DNA of 64,000 nucleotides from Roseateles sp. YR242 (GTDB lineage Bacteria > Pseudomonadota > Gammaproteobacteria > Burkholderiales > Burkholderiaceae_C): positions 1 through 64,000 of the forward strand of contig NZ_FOAV01000013.1 in NCBI RefSeq assembly GCF_900109745.1. The letters run 5' to 3'. The notes under the pieces were generated by a model. The model did no database searches, was not told the DNA's origin, and saw only the letters and a list, made by a program, of their open reading frames with translations. The stretch's first letter is position 1. Each line of letters starts with the position of its first letter. The position numbers were made by a program, and so were the translations under genes. Below, one piece after another: positions 16,566-26,146 of the stretch.

Positions 16566-17912
16566 ATGACCGATCGCCTGCTTGAACTTGCCCAACGCCC
16601 CTGGGGCCAACGCCTGCTGCGTGCGCTGGGGCTGCCCCAGCCGCAGCGCCTGCGCCGTCGGGAGGGGCCTTGGGCCGAGCAGGAACTTGCAGGCCGCCCG
16701 GTGCAGTTGATCGGCATTGGCGCGGCGCCGCTGATGTCCGCCTTGACTCGGGACGTGGCCACGGAAGGTGGCGCACAAGTGGCCGACTCACAGGCCCACG
16801 TGGCCACGCTGGTGGTGGACGCCACCGGTGCCATGGCGCTTGGTGATCTGAAGGACCTCTTTCGCCAGGTGCAGGCGGCGCTGCCCAGGCTGGTGTCCGG
16901 TGCACGGGTACTGCTGCTGGCCGCGGATCCGGCATCGCTCACCCTGGCCGACAAGGCGGCGGTCGCTCAGGCGGTTCAGGGCTTCGGCCGTTCACTCGCC
17001 AAGGAACTGGGGCGGCGGGGCGCCACCGTGACGACGCTGCTGGTGCCTGCCGGCACCCATCCTTCCATGGTCGGCGCGCTGCGCTTCTTCGGCACGGACC
17101 GTTCCGCTTATGTCTCGGGTCAGGTGATTCGTTGGGGCGCCATGGAGGCGCCCCACCCGGCTGAACTGCTGGAACACACCGGCACCCGCCAGCGCGTGGC
17201 GGTGGTGACGGGGGCTGCTGGCGGTATCGGCACGGCCACCGTCAAGGCGCTCGCATCGGCGGGTTATCGCGTGCTGTGCGTGGACGTACCCGCGGCCCAG
17301 GACGCGCTGACGTCACTCGCTGCTGCCGTCAGCGGTGAAGCGCTGGCCGTGGACCTGACCGATGCGGCAACGCCGGCCCGTTTGGCGGCGGCAGCCGCCA
17401 GCCACAACGGCATCGACCTGGTGGTTCATAACGCCGGCATCACGCGGGACCGGACCCTGGCGCGCATGAGCGCCACCGAATGGGACAGCGTGCTGGCCGT
17501 GAATCTCGGCGCCATCCTCGCCATCGACCAGGCGCTGGATGCGCAGGGCTTGTGGCGCGTGGGTGCTCGGGAGGTGTGCCTCTCGTCCATCAGCGGCATT
17601 GCCGGGAACGCCGGGCAGACCAACTACAGCGCCAGCAAGGCGGCATTGATCGGGTACGTGACCGCGCGTGCGGCGGCCATGCAGCCCCGTGGCATCACCG
17701 TCAACGCGGTGGCGCCTGGTTTCATCGAGACGGCGATGACACGGCGCATGCCGCTGATGATCCGTGAAGCGGGCCGCCGTCTGAACTCGCTCAAGCAAGG
17801 CGGCCGGCCCGAGGATGTGGCCCAAGCCATAGCGTTCCTGGCTACGCCGCAAGCGCAGCCGATGACGGGTGCGGTGCTTCGCGTCTGCGGGCAGTCCTTG
17901 TTGGGCGCTTGA
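16566..17912 (+). CDS. fabG: Two-domain 3-oxoacyl-ACP reductase (high-molecular-weight FabG)
   Basis: A 448-aa short-chain dehydrogenase of the high-molecular-weight FabG type. Residues about 1-205 form a flavodoxin-like N-terminal domain. The catalytic Rossmann domain follows, with the cofactor motif TGAAGGIG at 215-222, NAG at 289-291 and the active-site Ser (about 341), Tyr354 and Lys358 in the YSASK motif. It should reduce 3-oxoacyl thioesters with NAD(P)H. No acyl-CoA dehydrogenase or hydratase gene is adjacent, so its pathway is not set by context. The ATG at 16566 follows CCGCCACC with no strong ribosome binding site. Confidence 0.88.
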   Translation: MTDRLLELAQRPWGQRLLRALGLPQPQRLRRREGPWAEQELAGRPVQLIGIGAAPLMSALTRDVATEGGAQVADSQAHVATLVVDATGAMALGDLKDLFRQVQAALPRLVSGARVLLLAADPASLTLADKAAVAQAVQGFGRSLAKELGRRGATVTTLLVPAGTHPSMVGALRFFGTDRSAYVSGQVIRWGAMEAPHPAELLEHTGTRQRVAVVTGAAGGIGTATVKALASAGYRVLCVDVPAAQDALTSLAAAVSGEALAVDLTDAATPARLAAAAASHNGIDLVVHNAGITRDRTLARMSATEWDSVLAVNLGAILAIDQALDAQGLWRVGAREVCLSSISGIAGNAGQTNYSASKAALIGYVTARAAAMQPRGITVNAVAPGFIETAMTRRMPLMIREAGRRLNSLKQGGRPEDVAQAIAFLATPQAQPMTGAVLRVCGQSLLGA

Positions 17913-17989
17913 ACGCCTGGACCTGCGGACCACACAGACCCGGTGGGGGAGACGCGCTACCGCGCGCCCCACACCCTTGCGTCCGCTGA

Positions 17990-18145
17990 CTAGATATAGC
18001 CCAGCAGCAGCAGCACCAGCAGGATGACGACCACCAGGCCCAGGCCGCCGCTGGGGTAATAACCCCATTCGCGGCTGTGAGGCCAGCTGGGCAATGCGCC
18101 AATCAGCAGCAGGATCAGGATCACAAGCAGGATGGTGGTGATCAT
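17990..18145 (-). CDS. DUF3309 family small membrane protein
   Basis: A 51-aa protein starting MITTILLVILILLLIGALPS, then WPHSREWGYYPSGGLG, then a second hydrophobic stretch ending LLGYI. This is the compact two-helix pattern of DUF3309 proteins, whose conserved centre is WPHSxxWGYxPSGGLG. A GGAG ribosome binding site stands seven bases upstream of the ATG at 18145. Its role is unknown; such proteins are common single-gene units in Proteobacteria. Confidence 0.85.
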   Translation of the reverse strand: MITTILLVILILLLIGALPSWPHSREWGYYPSGGLGLVVVILLVLLLLGYI

Positions 18146-18228
18146 GGGGGCTCCGTTCGAGTTGTAGAAGGGAAGAAGACTCCGCCCTTCTTGGCAAGGG
18201 CTGTGCCTGCTCGTTCGGAACGCGCATT

Positions 18229-19329
18229 TCAGAGCATCTGCCCTGCCACCCTTTCGGCAATCGCCATGGACGCTGTCAACCCGGGCGACTCAATGCCGAA
18301 CAGGTTGAACAGGCCCCTCACGCCATGGTTGTCCGGCCCCTGCAGCTGGAAGTCCTCCGCCGCACTGCCCGGCCCGCTGATCTTGGGCCGGATGCCCGAG
18401 TAGGCCGGCTGCAGCGCACCGTCCGGCAATGCCGGCCAGTAGCGGCGGATGGCGGCGTAGAAGACATCAGCACGACGTGGGTCCACGCGGTAATCCAACT
18501 CGTCCACCCACTCCACATCCGGCCCGAACCGGGCCTGCCCGCCCAGGTCCAGCGTGAGATGCACGCCCAGGCCGCCCTCCTCCGGCACCGGGTAGATCAA
18601 CCGCGAAAACGGCGACCTTCCCTGCAGGCTGTAGTAGTTGCCTTTGGCCAGGAAAAGCGGCGGCACCAACGCCGCCGGCATGCCCTGCACCGAGCGCGCC
18701 ACGGCCTGCGCACCAAGGCCCGCACAGTTGATCACCAGCCCCGCCTGAATCTCCATCGGCTCGCTTCCACCGACGTTCAGCACCACACCATCCGCGCCAC
18801 CGTCCCCCCCCAGCACTGGCGCGTCAAAGGCCACCATGCCGCCTGCGGCTTCAAAGTCGCCGCGCAGCGCCAGCATCAGGCCGTGACTGTCGATGATGCC
18901 GGTGGAGCCGCTCTCCAGGGCCGCGACGCATTGCAGTGAGGGCTCCACGGCCCTGGCGGCCGCACCCGTGAGCATCGTCAATGCGTCCACCCCATTGCGC
19001 CGGCCATTCTCGGCCAGTTGCTCCAGCTTCGTCTGCTGTTCGGCCGAGGTGGCCACGATGTACTTGCCGCAGCGCCGGTATGCCACACCGCGAGCGCCGC
19101 AGTAGGCATAGAGCAGTTGCTTGCCGCGCACGCACAAGGACGCCTTCAGCGAACCTGGCGGGTAGTAGATGCCCGCGTGGATCACCTCGCTGTTGCGGGA
19201 GCTGGTGCCCGTTCCGATGTCCACGGCCTGCTCCAGCACCAGGGTCTCCAGCCCCCGCTGCGCCATCTCCCGCGCCACCGCCAGCCCCACCACCCCGGCA
19301 CCGATCACGATGCAATCCACGCGCTCCAT
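18229..19329 (-). CDS. FAD-dependent oxidoreductase, L-2-hydroxyglutarate oxidase-like
   Basis: A 366-aa DAO-family flavoenzyme. The N-terminal FAD-binding motif [10 protein letters not shown] lies at about 10-19. [20 protein letters not shown] (about 43-62) is the conserved signature of the L-2-hydroxyglutarate dehydrogenase (LhgO/YgaF) group. The C-terminus has [12 protein letters not shown] and a final FAD-contact segment [13 protein letters not shown]. It would oxidise a 2-hydroxy acid and pass electrons to quinone or oxygen. The ATG at 19329 is chosen over the TTG just before it. The exact substrate is not proven. Confidence 0.82.
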   Translation of the reverse strand: MERVDCIVIGAGVVGLAVAREMAQRGLETLVLEQAVDIGTGTSSRNSEVIHAGIYYPPGSLKASLCVRGKQLLYAYCGARGVAYRRCGKYIVATSAEQQTKLEQLAENGRRNGVDALTMLTGAAARAVEPSLQCVAALESGSTGIIDSHGLMLALRGDFEAAGGMVAFDAPVLGGDGGADGVVLNVGGSEPMEIQAGLVINCAGLGAQAVARSVQGMPAALVPPLFLAKGNYYSLQGRSPFSRLIYPVPEEGGLGVHLTLDLGGQARFGPDVEWVDELDYRVDPRRADVFYAAIRRYWPALPDGALQPAYSGIRPKISGPGSAAEDFQLQGPDNHGVRGLFNLFGIESPGLTASMAIAERVAGQML

Positions 19330-19406
19330 CAAGGTCCTTCCTTGTCAGTCATTACCCGGATGCCCGCCAACGTGATGGCGAACTCTGGTGCAGCATACGT
19401 CCCAAG

Positions 19407-19468
19407 GGAAGCTCTGCATCACACCCGCGAGCCGAGCTGACCCTGATTCGGGATGGGGCGCAAGGCGC
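19407..19468 (+). repeat. Left half of the MITE-like repeat
   Basis: Begins GGAAGCTCTGCAT and continues with a block, GCGAGCCGAG then CCCTGATTCGGGATGGGGCG, that matches the left part of the complete element at 57889-58049 with only a few differences. The right half is absent; a terminator follows instead. Confidence 0.55.
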
Positions 19469-19510
19469 CTTGCACCGAGGCTTGCGGCGAAGCATGCATC
19501 CGTGCAAAAG

Positions 19511-19548
19511 GAAACGCCGCAGACGGATCACTCCGAATGCGGCGTTTC
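19511..19548 (-). terminator. Terminator of the efflux operon
   Basis: A perfect 11-bp inverted repeat, GAAACGCCGCA (19511-19521) and TGCGGCGTTTC (19538-19548). On the minus strand it is followed by CTTTTG. It lies 25 bases beyond the stop of the MFS transporter. Confidence 0.75.
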
Positions 19549-19572
19549 ATAAGCCCCGTGCCGGGGCTCGCT

Positions 19573-21117
19573 TCAGTGTGCACCCGTGGTGTCGGCAATC
19601 CGCGTGGGCTTCGGCGCCAGCCACACGGCCATCGCTGCCAGTGCAAAGCAGCAGCCCGAAATCCAGAACACCTGGTTGGTGGCCAGCGTCAGGCTCTGCG
19701 TGGTCACCATCTGGTTGATCTGGCTGAGCACCTGCTCCGGCGTGAACCCGGACTGGGCCAACTGATCCGCCAGGCTGCCGAATCGGTCCGTCAAGCCGGA
19801 AAGCTCGGAATGTGCCGCCGTGGTGCGGTCCTCCCAACTGGTGTTGACCAGGCTGGTCGCAAATGCGCCTGAGACGGTCCGGCAGAAGTTCATCAGGCCG
19901 GCAGCAGACGCTGTCTCCGACTCCTCCACGCTGGACAGCGCCAGTGCCGACAGCGGCACGAAGAAGAACGGCAGCCCCACGCCCATCACCAGCAACGGCA
20001 GGCCGATCTCCCAGAAGCCCATGTCCGGTGAGGCAAAGCTGCGGTAGAGCGTCACGCCGCCCAGCCAGGCCACCCCAAAACACACCAGCTTGCGAGGGTC
20101 CACCTTCGTGCTGAGCTGGGCCGCCAGCGGCGCCGACAGGACCGCCAGCACGCCGGACAAGGCCGTTACCAGCCCCGCCTTGGTGGCCGTGTAGCCCAGG
20201 GTGTTCTGCAGCCACAGCGGTGTCAGCACCGTGGCACCGAAGAAGGCACCAAAAGCCAGGCTGATGGTGAGCACGCTGGCGCTGAAGCCCCGATGGCGGA
20301 ACACCTGCAGGTCCACCACCGGATTGGGCGTGTCTCGCTCCCAGATCAGGAAGGTCACAAAACCGACCGCCGCGATGATGGCCAGGCCGATGATCTCCGG
20401 CGACGCAAACCAGTCCAGATCCTTGCCCTCGTCCAGCATGAGCTGGAACGCGCCCACCCAGATGATCAGCAGGCCCAGGCCCACGCCGTCAATGCGGGCC
20501 GCATCGCGCGGCGTCTCGTAGCGCTTGAGCATGCGCCAGCCCGCCACGGCGCACAGCAACGCCACCGGCACATTGATGAAGAAGATGAAGGGCCAACTCG
20601 CGCCGTCGCAGATCACACCGCCCAGGATGGGACCCATGATGGGGGCGATCAGCGTGGTCATGGCCCACAGGCCGGTGGCCGCCGCAGCCTTCTCCTTCGG
20701 GAAGATGCGCAGCAGCAGGGTCTGGGACAAGGGCATCAGTGGCCCGCCGGCCAGGCCCTGGAAGATGCGAAACAGCACCAGGGTGCCCAGGTTGTGCGCA
20801 AAGCCGCACAACGCCGAGAACAGGCCGAACAGCAGCATGGAGGCGATGAACACCCGCACGGTGCCAAAGCGGCGCGCCAGCCAGCCCGTCAGTGGCACGG
20901 TGATGGCCTCGGCCACCGCATAGGAGGTGATGACATAGGTGCCCTGGCTGCTCGTCGCGCCCAGGTTGCCCGCAATGGTGGGCACCGAGACATTGGCGAT
21001 GGTGGTGTCCAGCACCGCAATGAAGTTGGCCGCCGCCAGCACCAGCCCGGCGGCCACCAGCTGGCCGCCCTGCAGCGGAGCATCCGGGCCGTCGCGGCCC
21101 AGGCTTGGGGTACTCAT
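19573..21117 (-). CDS. DHA2-family MFS efflux transporter (EmrB type)
   Basis: A 514-aa inner-membrane drug:proton antiporter with about 14 hydrophobic segments. DHA2 hallmarks are AAANFIAVLDTTIANVSVPT in TM1 (motif D1-like), GWLARRFGTVRVF (motif A) and MGPILGGVICDGASW (motif C). It should work with the membrane fusion and outer-membrane genes immediately upstream as a tripartite pump across both membranes. It is the last gene of the operon, eight bases after the fusion protein stop. The substrates are unknown. Confidence 0.92.
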   Translation of the reverse strand: MSTPSLGRDGPDAPLQGGQLVAAGLVLAAANFIAVLDTTIANVSVPTIAGNLGATSSQGTYVITSYAVAEAITVPLTGWLARRFGTVRVFIASMLLFGLFSALCGFAHNLGTLVLFRIFQGLAGGPLMPLSQTLLLRIFPKEKAAAATGLWAMTTLIAPIMGPILGGVICDGASWPFIFFINVPVALLCAVAGWRMLKRYETPRDAARIDGVGLGLLIIWVGAFQLMLDEGKDLDWFASPEIIGLAIIAAVGFVTFLIWERDTPNPVVDLQVFRHRGFSASVLTISLAFGAFFGATVLTPLWLQNTLGYTATKAGLVTALSGVLAVLSAPLAAQLSTKVDPRKLVCFGVAWLGGVTLYRSFASPDMGFWEIGLPLLVMGVGLPFFFVPLSALALSSVEESETASAAGLMNFCRTVSGAFATSLVNTSWEDRTTAAHSELSGLTDRFGSLADQLAQSGFTPEQVLSQINQMVTTQSLTLATNQVFWISGCCFALAAMAVWLAPKPTRIADTTGAH

Positions 21118-21125
21118 GGCCGACC

Positions 21126-22517
21126 TCAGCGAGTGGTGGTGGGCTGCACCGCATCGGCAGCCGTGGTGGACACCGGCTGCACGCCCATCGGCGTGGCTGT
21201 TGCCGTGGCAGCCACGGCCGTGGGTGCGCGGTCGGAAGACGCCAGCATCGGTGCGGCCAGGGCCGCCAAGGCGGCGCTCGGCTCACCACGGGTATCGATG
21301 CTCACCGCCATCGACAGGCCCACCTGAAGCGGGCGCTGCGCCAGTTCCTGCGGGTCGATGGCCACACGCACCGGCACACGTTGCACCACCTTGATCCAGT
21401 TGCCGGTGGCGTTCTGCGCCGGGATGGCCGCAAAGGCCGAACCGGTGCCACCGGCCAAGCCGGTCACCACGCCGTGATAGACCACCGAGGACCCATAGAG
21501 ATCCGCCTTGAGTTCCACCGGCTGGCCAGCACGCACCTGGCCCAGCTGGCCTTCCTTGAAGTTGGCGTCGACATGCACTTGCTGGGTGGGCACGACCGTC
21601 ATCACCACGGTGCCGGCCTTGACCTTCTGGCCAACTTCGATCTGGCGGCGGGCCACCACCCCATCCGTGGGCGCCCGCAGTACGGTGCGCTCCACATCCA
21701 CACGGGCCTGATCGCGCTTGGCGCGCGCCAGGGCCACCTCCGGGTTGTCCGCCAGGCTGGACTGTTCGATCAGGGCCTGGTTGGCGGCCATGGCACCCAG
21801 CGTGGCGGCACGGTTGGCCCGCGACTGCTCGGCAGTGGCGTGCGCAGCGGCCATGCGGGCCTGCGCCGTGTTGAAAGCCGCCTGGGCGTTGGAGAGCTCT
21901 TCGCCGGAGACAGAGCCGGTGGTGGCCAGGGCCTGGCGGCGCGCCAGGTCCAGCTTGGCACGATCCAGGTCCGCCTGGGCCACCTTGAGCTGGGCATCAG
22001 CCTGCTGCTGCTCTGCGTCGCGGGCAGCCACCTGGGCGCGATAACCCAGGTCCGTGGCCTGGTAGGTGCGCACACGGCGCTCGGCTCGGCCCAGCTCGGC
22101 TTCCGCCTGGGCCAGCGCCAGTCGGGCATCGGTCGCATCCAGCTCCACCAGGATGTCGCCCTTGCGGACGTGCTGTGTGTCCACCACACGCACGCCCTGC
22201 GTGATCGCGTCGATGGCCGGTGTGATCTGGGCCACCTCGGCGGCGGTGTAGGCGTTGTCGGTGGAGACGTAGCGGGCACCGATGAAGTGCTGGTAGGCGT
22301 AGGCCCCGCCCCCGAGGATCACCACGGCAGCGGTCACGATGGCCAGGCGCGGCTTGCGGCGCGCCGGCTGCGGCGCGGCGGCGGCCTTGAAGGCGCTGGC
22401 GGCGGCCGGGGCGCCGGTGTGGTGGTCGGTGGTCGCGTTCGGCTGGCCATCAGCGGCGCTGTTGCTGCTGTGGCTGTTGCGGGAGTTCTGTTCAGGCGTT
22501 TGGTCAGCGTGGGACAT
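21126..22517 (-). CDS. Membrane fusion protein, HlyD/EmrA family
   Basis: A 463-aa periplasmic adaptor. A cytoplasmic N-terminus of about 55 residues is followed by one membrane segment (about 58-76, LAIVTAAVVILGGGAYAYQH). Then come the biotinyl-lipoyl-like motif (RKGDILVELDATDARLALAQ), a long alpha-helical hairpin (about 125-250) and beta-barrel domains containing VDANFKEGQLGQVRAGQPVEL. The ATG at 22517 gives a normal N-terminus. A TTG at 22577 overlapping the previous stop would add 20 residues. The C-terminus is Ala/Thr-rich. It links the MFS pump to the outer-membrane channel. Confidence 0.9.
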   Translation of the reverse strand: MSHADQTPEQNSRNSHSSNSAADGQPNATTDHHTGAPAAASAFKAAAAPQPARRKPRLAIVTAAVVILGGGAYAYQHFIGARYVSTDNAYTAAEVAQITPAIDAITQGVRVVDTQHVRKGDILVELDATDARLALAQAEAELGRAERRVRTYQATDLGYRAQVAARDAEQQQADAQLKVAQADLDRAKLDLARRQALATTGSVSGEELSNAQAAFNTAQARMAAAHATAEQSRANRAATLGAMAANQALIEQSSLADNPEVALARAKRDQARVDVERTVLRAPTDGVVARRQIEVGQKVKAGTVVMTVVPTQQVHVDANFKEGQLGQVRAGQPVELKADLYGSSVVYHGVVTGLAGGTGSAFAAIPAQNATGNWIKVVQRVPVRVAIDPQELAQRPLQVGLSMAVSIDTRGEPSAALAALAAPMLASSDRAPTAVAATATATPMGVQPVSTTAADAVQPTTTR

Positions 22518-22573
22518 GATGGATTTCCAGAGTGCCGGGTGGCGGTGCGCCGTGAAGGCGAGCCGGGCGGCGT

Positions 22574-24064
22574 TCAATCGACGAGAAGAGGTCGGGATGC
22601 GGGCGTTTGATAACCGCCCCCCAGGGCCTTGATCAGCGAGACGTCCAGGCTCATGAGCCGCGCTTGCAGCTCCGTCAGCGCGCGGGCCTGGCTGAGGTAG
22701 CTGTCCTCGGCGCTCAGCACATCCAGATAGGTGGAAAGGCCACCCTCGTAGCGGCGCCGGGTGAGCGTCCAGGCATCCTGGCTGGCATCGCAGGCCAGTT
22801 GCGCCTGGGCCAGGCGATCGCCCAGTGCGGTTTCGCTGGCGGCCACGTCGGCCACGTCCTGCAACGCCTGGGCCAGCGTCTGCCGGTATTGCGCCACCGC
22901 TTCGTCGTAGACGCCATAGGCCTGCTTGTACTGGCCCGTCAGGCGCCCCTGATCAAACAGCGGCAGGCTGATGGCCGGGCCGAAGCTGCCCGTCTGGGAG
23001 CTGGATCTGGCCAGCATGTCCAACCCCAGCGACTGGAATCCGAAGGACGCGCTGAGATTGACGTTGGGGTAGAACGCGGTGCGGGCCGCATCGATCTTCT
23101 TGCCGGCCGACTCTGCCCGCAGCCGGGCGGCGACGATGTCGGGGCGGCGGCCCAGCAGGTTCAGTTCGATCTGCGCCGGCAGCCCTTGCACCTGGGACAG
23201 ATCCACCACCGGGCGGCTCAGGCTCACCCCGCGGTCGGGCCCCGCCCCCAGCAAGGCGGCGATGAGATGGCGCTGCAGCACCAGGGACTCCTGGATGGAC
23301 AGCAGGTCACCCTCGGCCTGCGCCAGGCGCGCCTGGGCCTGGCGGGTGGCCGCGCGGGTCTCCAGGCCATGGGCCTCGCGTTCACGCATCAGTCGGGCCG
23401 TCTGCTGGCGCGCCTCTTGCGCGGCCTTGGCGGTGTCTTCCAGGGCGCACAGGCGGGCGAAGTCCGCGTAGGCGGTGGCCAGCTGCGCCGCCAGACTCAG
23501 GCGCGCCTGCGCGGCATCGGCCTGGCTGGCCATCCAGCTGGAGGTGGCGGCGGTGAGCAGGTCGTGCTGGCGGCCCCAGAGGTCCACTTCATAACTCAGC
23601 TGCACAGCGGCCTGGCCATAGTTGTTCCAGCCTTGCGGCACAAAGGCCGCTGGAATGCCGTTGTTGTAGCTCTGGCGCTCCCGGTTCACGCCGGCGTTGA
23701 CGCTGGTGGAGGGGCGCAGGCTGGCGCCCTGCTGCTCCACCACCGCAGCCGCCTGCCGCAGGCGGGCCTCGGCCACTTTCAGCGACGGCGCGTCCCGCAG
23801 CGCTTCATCCATCAGGGCATTGAGTTGTGGGTCGCCATAACGCATCCACCACGGGTCGGCGGGCCAGGCGGCCGTGTCACGGCCCGGCATCGACTGGGTG
23901 GCGGCCAGGGAACCCGCTTCCGGCAACGCGGCGCGCGGCCCCAGGTCCGGAATCTGGGCGCAAGCCGTCAGAAGGATGGCGGAGACCACGGAGGTCAGCA
24001 GTGGGCCGGTGATCGGCCAGCGGACGGAGCGCCAAGGAGACTGAGGAGGAGGAACGGATCGCAT
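22574..24064 (-). CDS. Outer-membrane efflux lipoprotein, NodT/OprM family
   Basis: A 496-aa TolC-like channel. The lipoprotein signal has the lipobox LTAC at about residues 32-35. Two repeated OEP domains of long helices follow. Typical motifs are WPADPWWMRYGDPQLNALMDEAL and QIELNLLGRRPDIVAARLRAESAGKKID. It is the first gene of the efflux operon and is transcribed from the promoter that carries the TetR operator. It provides the exit duct of the tripartite pump. Confidence 0.92.
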   Translation of the reverse strand: MRSVPPPQSPWRSVRWPITGPLLTSVVSAILLTACAQIPDLGPRAALPEAGSLAATQSMPGRDTAAWPADPWWMRYGDPQLNALMDEALRDAPSLKVAEARLRQAAAVVEQQGASLRPSTSVNAGVNRERQSYNNGIPAAFVPQGWNNYGQAAVQLSYEVDLWGRQHDLLTAATSSWMASQADAAQARLSLAAQLATAYADFARLCALEDTAKAAQEARQQTARLMREREAHGLETRAATRQAQARLAQAEGDLLSIQESLVLQRHLIAALLGAGPDRGVSLSRPVVDLSQVQGLPAQIELNLLGRRPDIVAARLRAESAGKKIDAARTAFYPNVNLSASFGFQSLGLDMLARSSSQTGSFGPAISLPLFDQGRLTGQYKQAYGVYDEAVAQYRQTLAQALQDVADVAASETALGDRLAQAQLACDASQDAWTLTRRRYEGGLSTYLDVLSAEDSYLSQARALTELQARLMSLDVSLIKALGGGYQTPASRPLLVD

Positions 24065-24076
24065 GGGTGTGGCTTT

Positions 24077-24124
24077 AACTGAACTGTTCGGTTCAGTTTA
24101 GATTTGACGCGATCCGAGCGTCAA
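24077..24124 (-). promoter_or_regulatory. Efflux operon promoter with overlapping TetR operator
   Basis: On the minus strand a -35 box TTGACG (24124-24119) and a -10 box TAAACT (24100-24095) are separated by 18 bases. A perfect inverted repeat AACTGAAC (24077-24084) and GTTCAGTT (24091-24098), with a 6-base spacer, covers the -10 box. This is the expected position and form of a TetR-family operator. Binding would block the efflux operon and probably also the divergent regulator gene. Confidence 0.75.
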
Positions 24125-24180
24125 GCAAAAATGTACTCAGTGGTTCAGAAATAAGTGACAGGTGTCACGACGGAGTTCCC

Positions 24181-24795
24181 ATGCGCACCAAAACCGAAGA
24201 ACGCCGACTGCTGATCCTGGATGAGGCGGCGGTGGTTTTTCAGGACGTCGGTTATGAGAAGGCCTCGATGGCGGAGATCTCCCAGCGGGTGGGCGGCTCC
24301 AAGGCCACGCTCTACAACTACTTCCCGTCCAAGGAAGACCTGTTCGTGGCCGTGATGGAGCACAAGGCCAAGCGGCACATGGCTGGCATCTTTGAACTGC
24401 TTAACCATGAGGCGCCGTTGGCGGACGTGCTGCTGCGCTTCTCCAGGGAATTTGTGCGGGTGCGGCTATCCCCGGAGCTGGTCTCCATTCACCGCATGGC
24501 GGAACATGAGGGCGACCGCACCGAGGTGGGCCAGTTGCTCTACCGCAATGGCATCCAGCGCGGCTGGACGCTGGTGGCCGACTTCCTGGCCGAATGCATG
24601 CGCCGAGGCACCCTGCCCCAGGCGGACGCCGGGGTGGCGGCGTGGCACCTCAAGGCGCTGGTGGAAGCGGAGGTCCGCGAGCCGCGCATGCTGGGGGTGA
24701 TGAAGGAGATGCCGCCGGACGAGGTGCTGTCGACGGTGGTGGCTCGTGCAGTGAAGGTGTGGCTGCGCGGTTATGGCGCAGCCGCAGAGGCATGA
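24181..24795 (+). CDS. TetR/AcrR-family repressor of the efflux operon
   Basis: A 204-aa regulator. The N-terminal helix-turn-helix (about 10-56) contains ILDEAAVVFQDVGYEKASMA and RVGGSKATLYNYFPSKEDLF, the classic TetR signature. The C-terminal ligand domain is of the AcrR/TetR_C type. It is divergent from the three-gene pump, and the 116-base gap contains a perfect dyad over the pump promoter, so local repression with release by pump substrates is likely. The ATG at 24181 follows GGAG at about eight bases. Confidence 0.92.
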   Translation: MRTKTEERRLLILDEAAVVFQDVGYEKASMAEISQRVGGSKATLYNYFPSKEDLFVAVMEHKAKRHMAGIFELLNHEAPLADVLLRFSREFVRVRLSPELVSIHRMAEHEGDRTEVGQLLYRNGIQRGWTLVADFLAECMRRGTLPQADAGVAAWHLKALVEAEVREPRMLGVMKEMPPDEVLSTVVARAVKVWLRGYGAAAEA

Positions 24796-24814
24796 CGCCA
24801 TGGTCATGAAAAAC

Positions 24815-24854
24815 GCCCACGAGGCGCGGCCGGGATGGCCGGGACCTCGTGGGC
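24815..24854 (-). terminator. Terminator of the porin gene
   Basis: A perfect 10-bp stem, GCCCACGAGG (24815-24824) and CCTCGTGGGC (24845-24854). On the minus strand it is followed by GTTTTT. It lies between the convergent porin and TetR genes. Confidence 0.75.
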
Positions 24855-24877
24855 ATTGTGGGCGTCGCTGTGTACGC

Positions 24878-26005
24878 TCAGAAGCTGTGCTTGATGCCGG
24901 TGGCAATGCCGTTCTGTGAACCACCCGCCGTTGGTGTACCCCCCGAAGCTGCATTGCTCACGCTCAGCGCACTGGTGCCATCGTTGTCGATGCGACCCAC
25001 AGTGGCATAGAGCGCGGTCCGCTTGGACAAGGTGTACGTGCCGCGCAGGGCCAGCAGCGTCGCTGCGTTGGCGCTGTTCTTGTAGTCCAGCTTGAACAGC
25101 TCCGCCTCCAGCAGGATCTGCGGGTTCAGCGTGTAGCCAGCGCCCAAGTACCAGAGGTTGCTCTTGGGGGTGGTGACGCTGCCTTCATTGCGGCGGTTGA
25201 TCAATCCGGCGCCCAGCTTCCAATCCCCGAACTTCGCCCAGCCGGCCACGGTGGCGCGGCGGTCGGTGAGCGCGCTGCTGGTCAGGCCCGCAAAGGCACC
25301 CGTCCCGCCACGGATTTCATCCACGGCAGCCACCGCACCCCAGGTGGCCGTGTCGTACTTCACCATGGCGGACCATTGGCGGCAGGCCTTGGAATCGGTC
25401 GCGCTTTCGCCGGCACAGTTGGTGCCGGCCGGCGTCGGGCCGGCGTTGACCGAATCGCGGCCCGGGCTGAAGGTGGCACCGAGGGTCCAGCCGCTGAACG
25501 TCCCGCGCCAGGCGATGGCGTTGTCCACACGGGCATTGGGCAGGTAGCTGTCCAGCGAGCCGGAACCGAACATGGCCGGGCCGAGCAGGTCCGCGTCCAG
25601 TTGCGACCAGTACAGCATGGAGTACTGGCGGCCCAGCGCCACGGTGCCAAAGTCACCGCTCAGGCCGACGTAGGCTTGGCGCCCCCAGACGCGGCCGCCC
25701 TGGTTGAGGGTGCCGTTGTCCACGCCAATGCCCTGCTCCAGCACAAACACAGCCTTCAGGCCGCCGCCCAAGTCTTCCGTGCCGCGCAGGCCCAGCCGGG
25801 AGGGCAGCGAGCCGGTCAGGCCCGGCATGCGGGTCAGGCCGTCATGCCCGGCGCCGACATTGCTCAGGTGCTCGACCGATGCATCGATCAGCCCGTAGAT
25901 GGTCACGCTCTGAGCGTGCGCGGTGCCGCTGGCCAGGCACAGCGCCGCGCAAGCCGCGGCCAGTCCCGTTCCGGCCTGCAGGCGTTGGTTGAATGGGGTC
26001 TTCAT
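24878..26005 (-). CDS. Gram-negative porin (Burkholderiales OmpC/Omp32 type)
   Basis: A 375-aa trimeric-porin-like protein. The signal peptide ends near residue 31 (GTAHAQ), followed by the typical first strand SVTIYGLIDASVEHLSN. The body contains SRLGLRGTEDLGGGLKAVFVLEQGI and VWGRQAYVGLSGDFGTVALGR, and the C-terminus is IATGIKHSF, ending in the Phe needed for outer-membrane insertion. It lies downstream of the gallate dioxygenase on the same strand, so it may admit phenolic acids. That role is inference from position. Confidence 0.9.
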   Translation of the reverse strand: MKTPFNQRLQAGTGLAAACAALCLASGTAHAQSVTIYGLIDASVEHLSNVGAGHDGLTRMPGLTGSLPSRLGLRGTEDLGGGLKAVFVLEQGIGVDNGTLNQGGRVWGRQAYVGLSGDFGTVALGRQYSMLYWSQLDADLLGPAMFGSGSLDSYLPNARVDNAIAWRGTFSGWTLGATFSPGRDSVNAGPTPAGTNCAGESATDSKACRQWSAMVKYDTATWGAVAAVDEIRGGTGAFAGLTSSALTDRRATVAGWAKFGDWKLGAGLINRRNEGSVTTPKSNLWYLGAGYTLNPQILLEAELFKLDYKNSANAATLLALRGTYTLSKRTALYATVGRIDNDGTSALSVSNAASGGTPTAGGSQNGIATGIKHSF

Positions 26006-26146
26006 GTGTCTCCTCTTGGGGTGGTGGAAGTGTTGGCCGGGGACCTCGTCGTGTCCTCCGGGCCCGGCCTCAGCCGGGCGGGGCCGGCCGACCGCGGGCG
26101 GACCGTCGCCGGGACGGTCTCGCCAGCGGCCGCAGCCGGAGGGATC

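Noticed and set aside
26101-26119. Hairpin GACCGTC/GACGGTC after galA considered as terminator
   Set aside because: No T-run follows on the minus strand and the stem is short.
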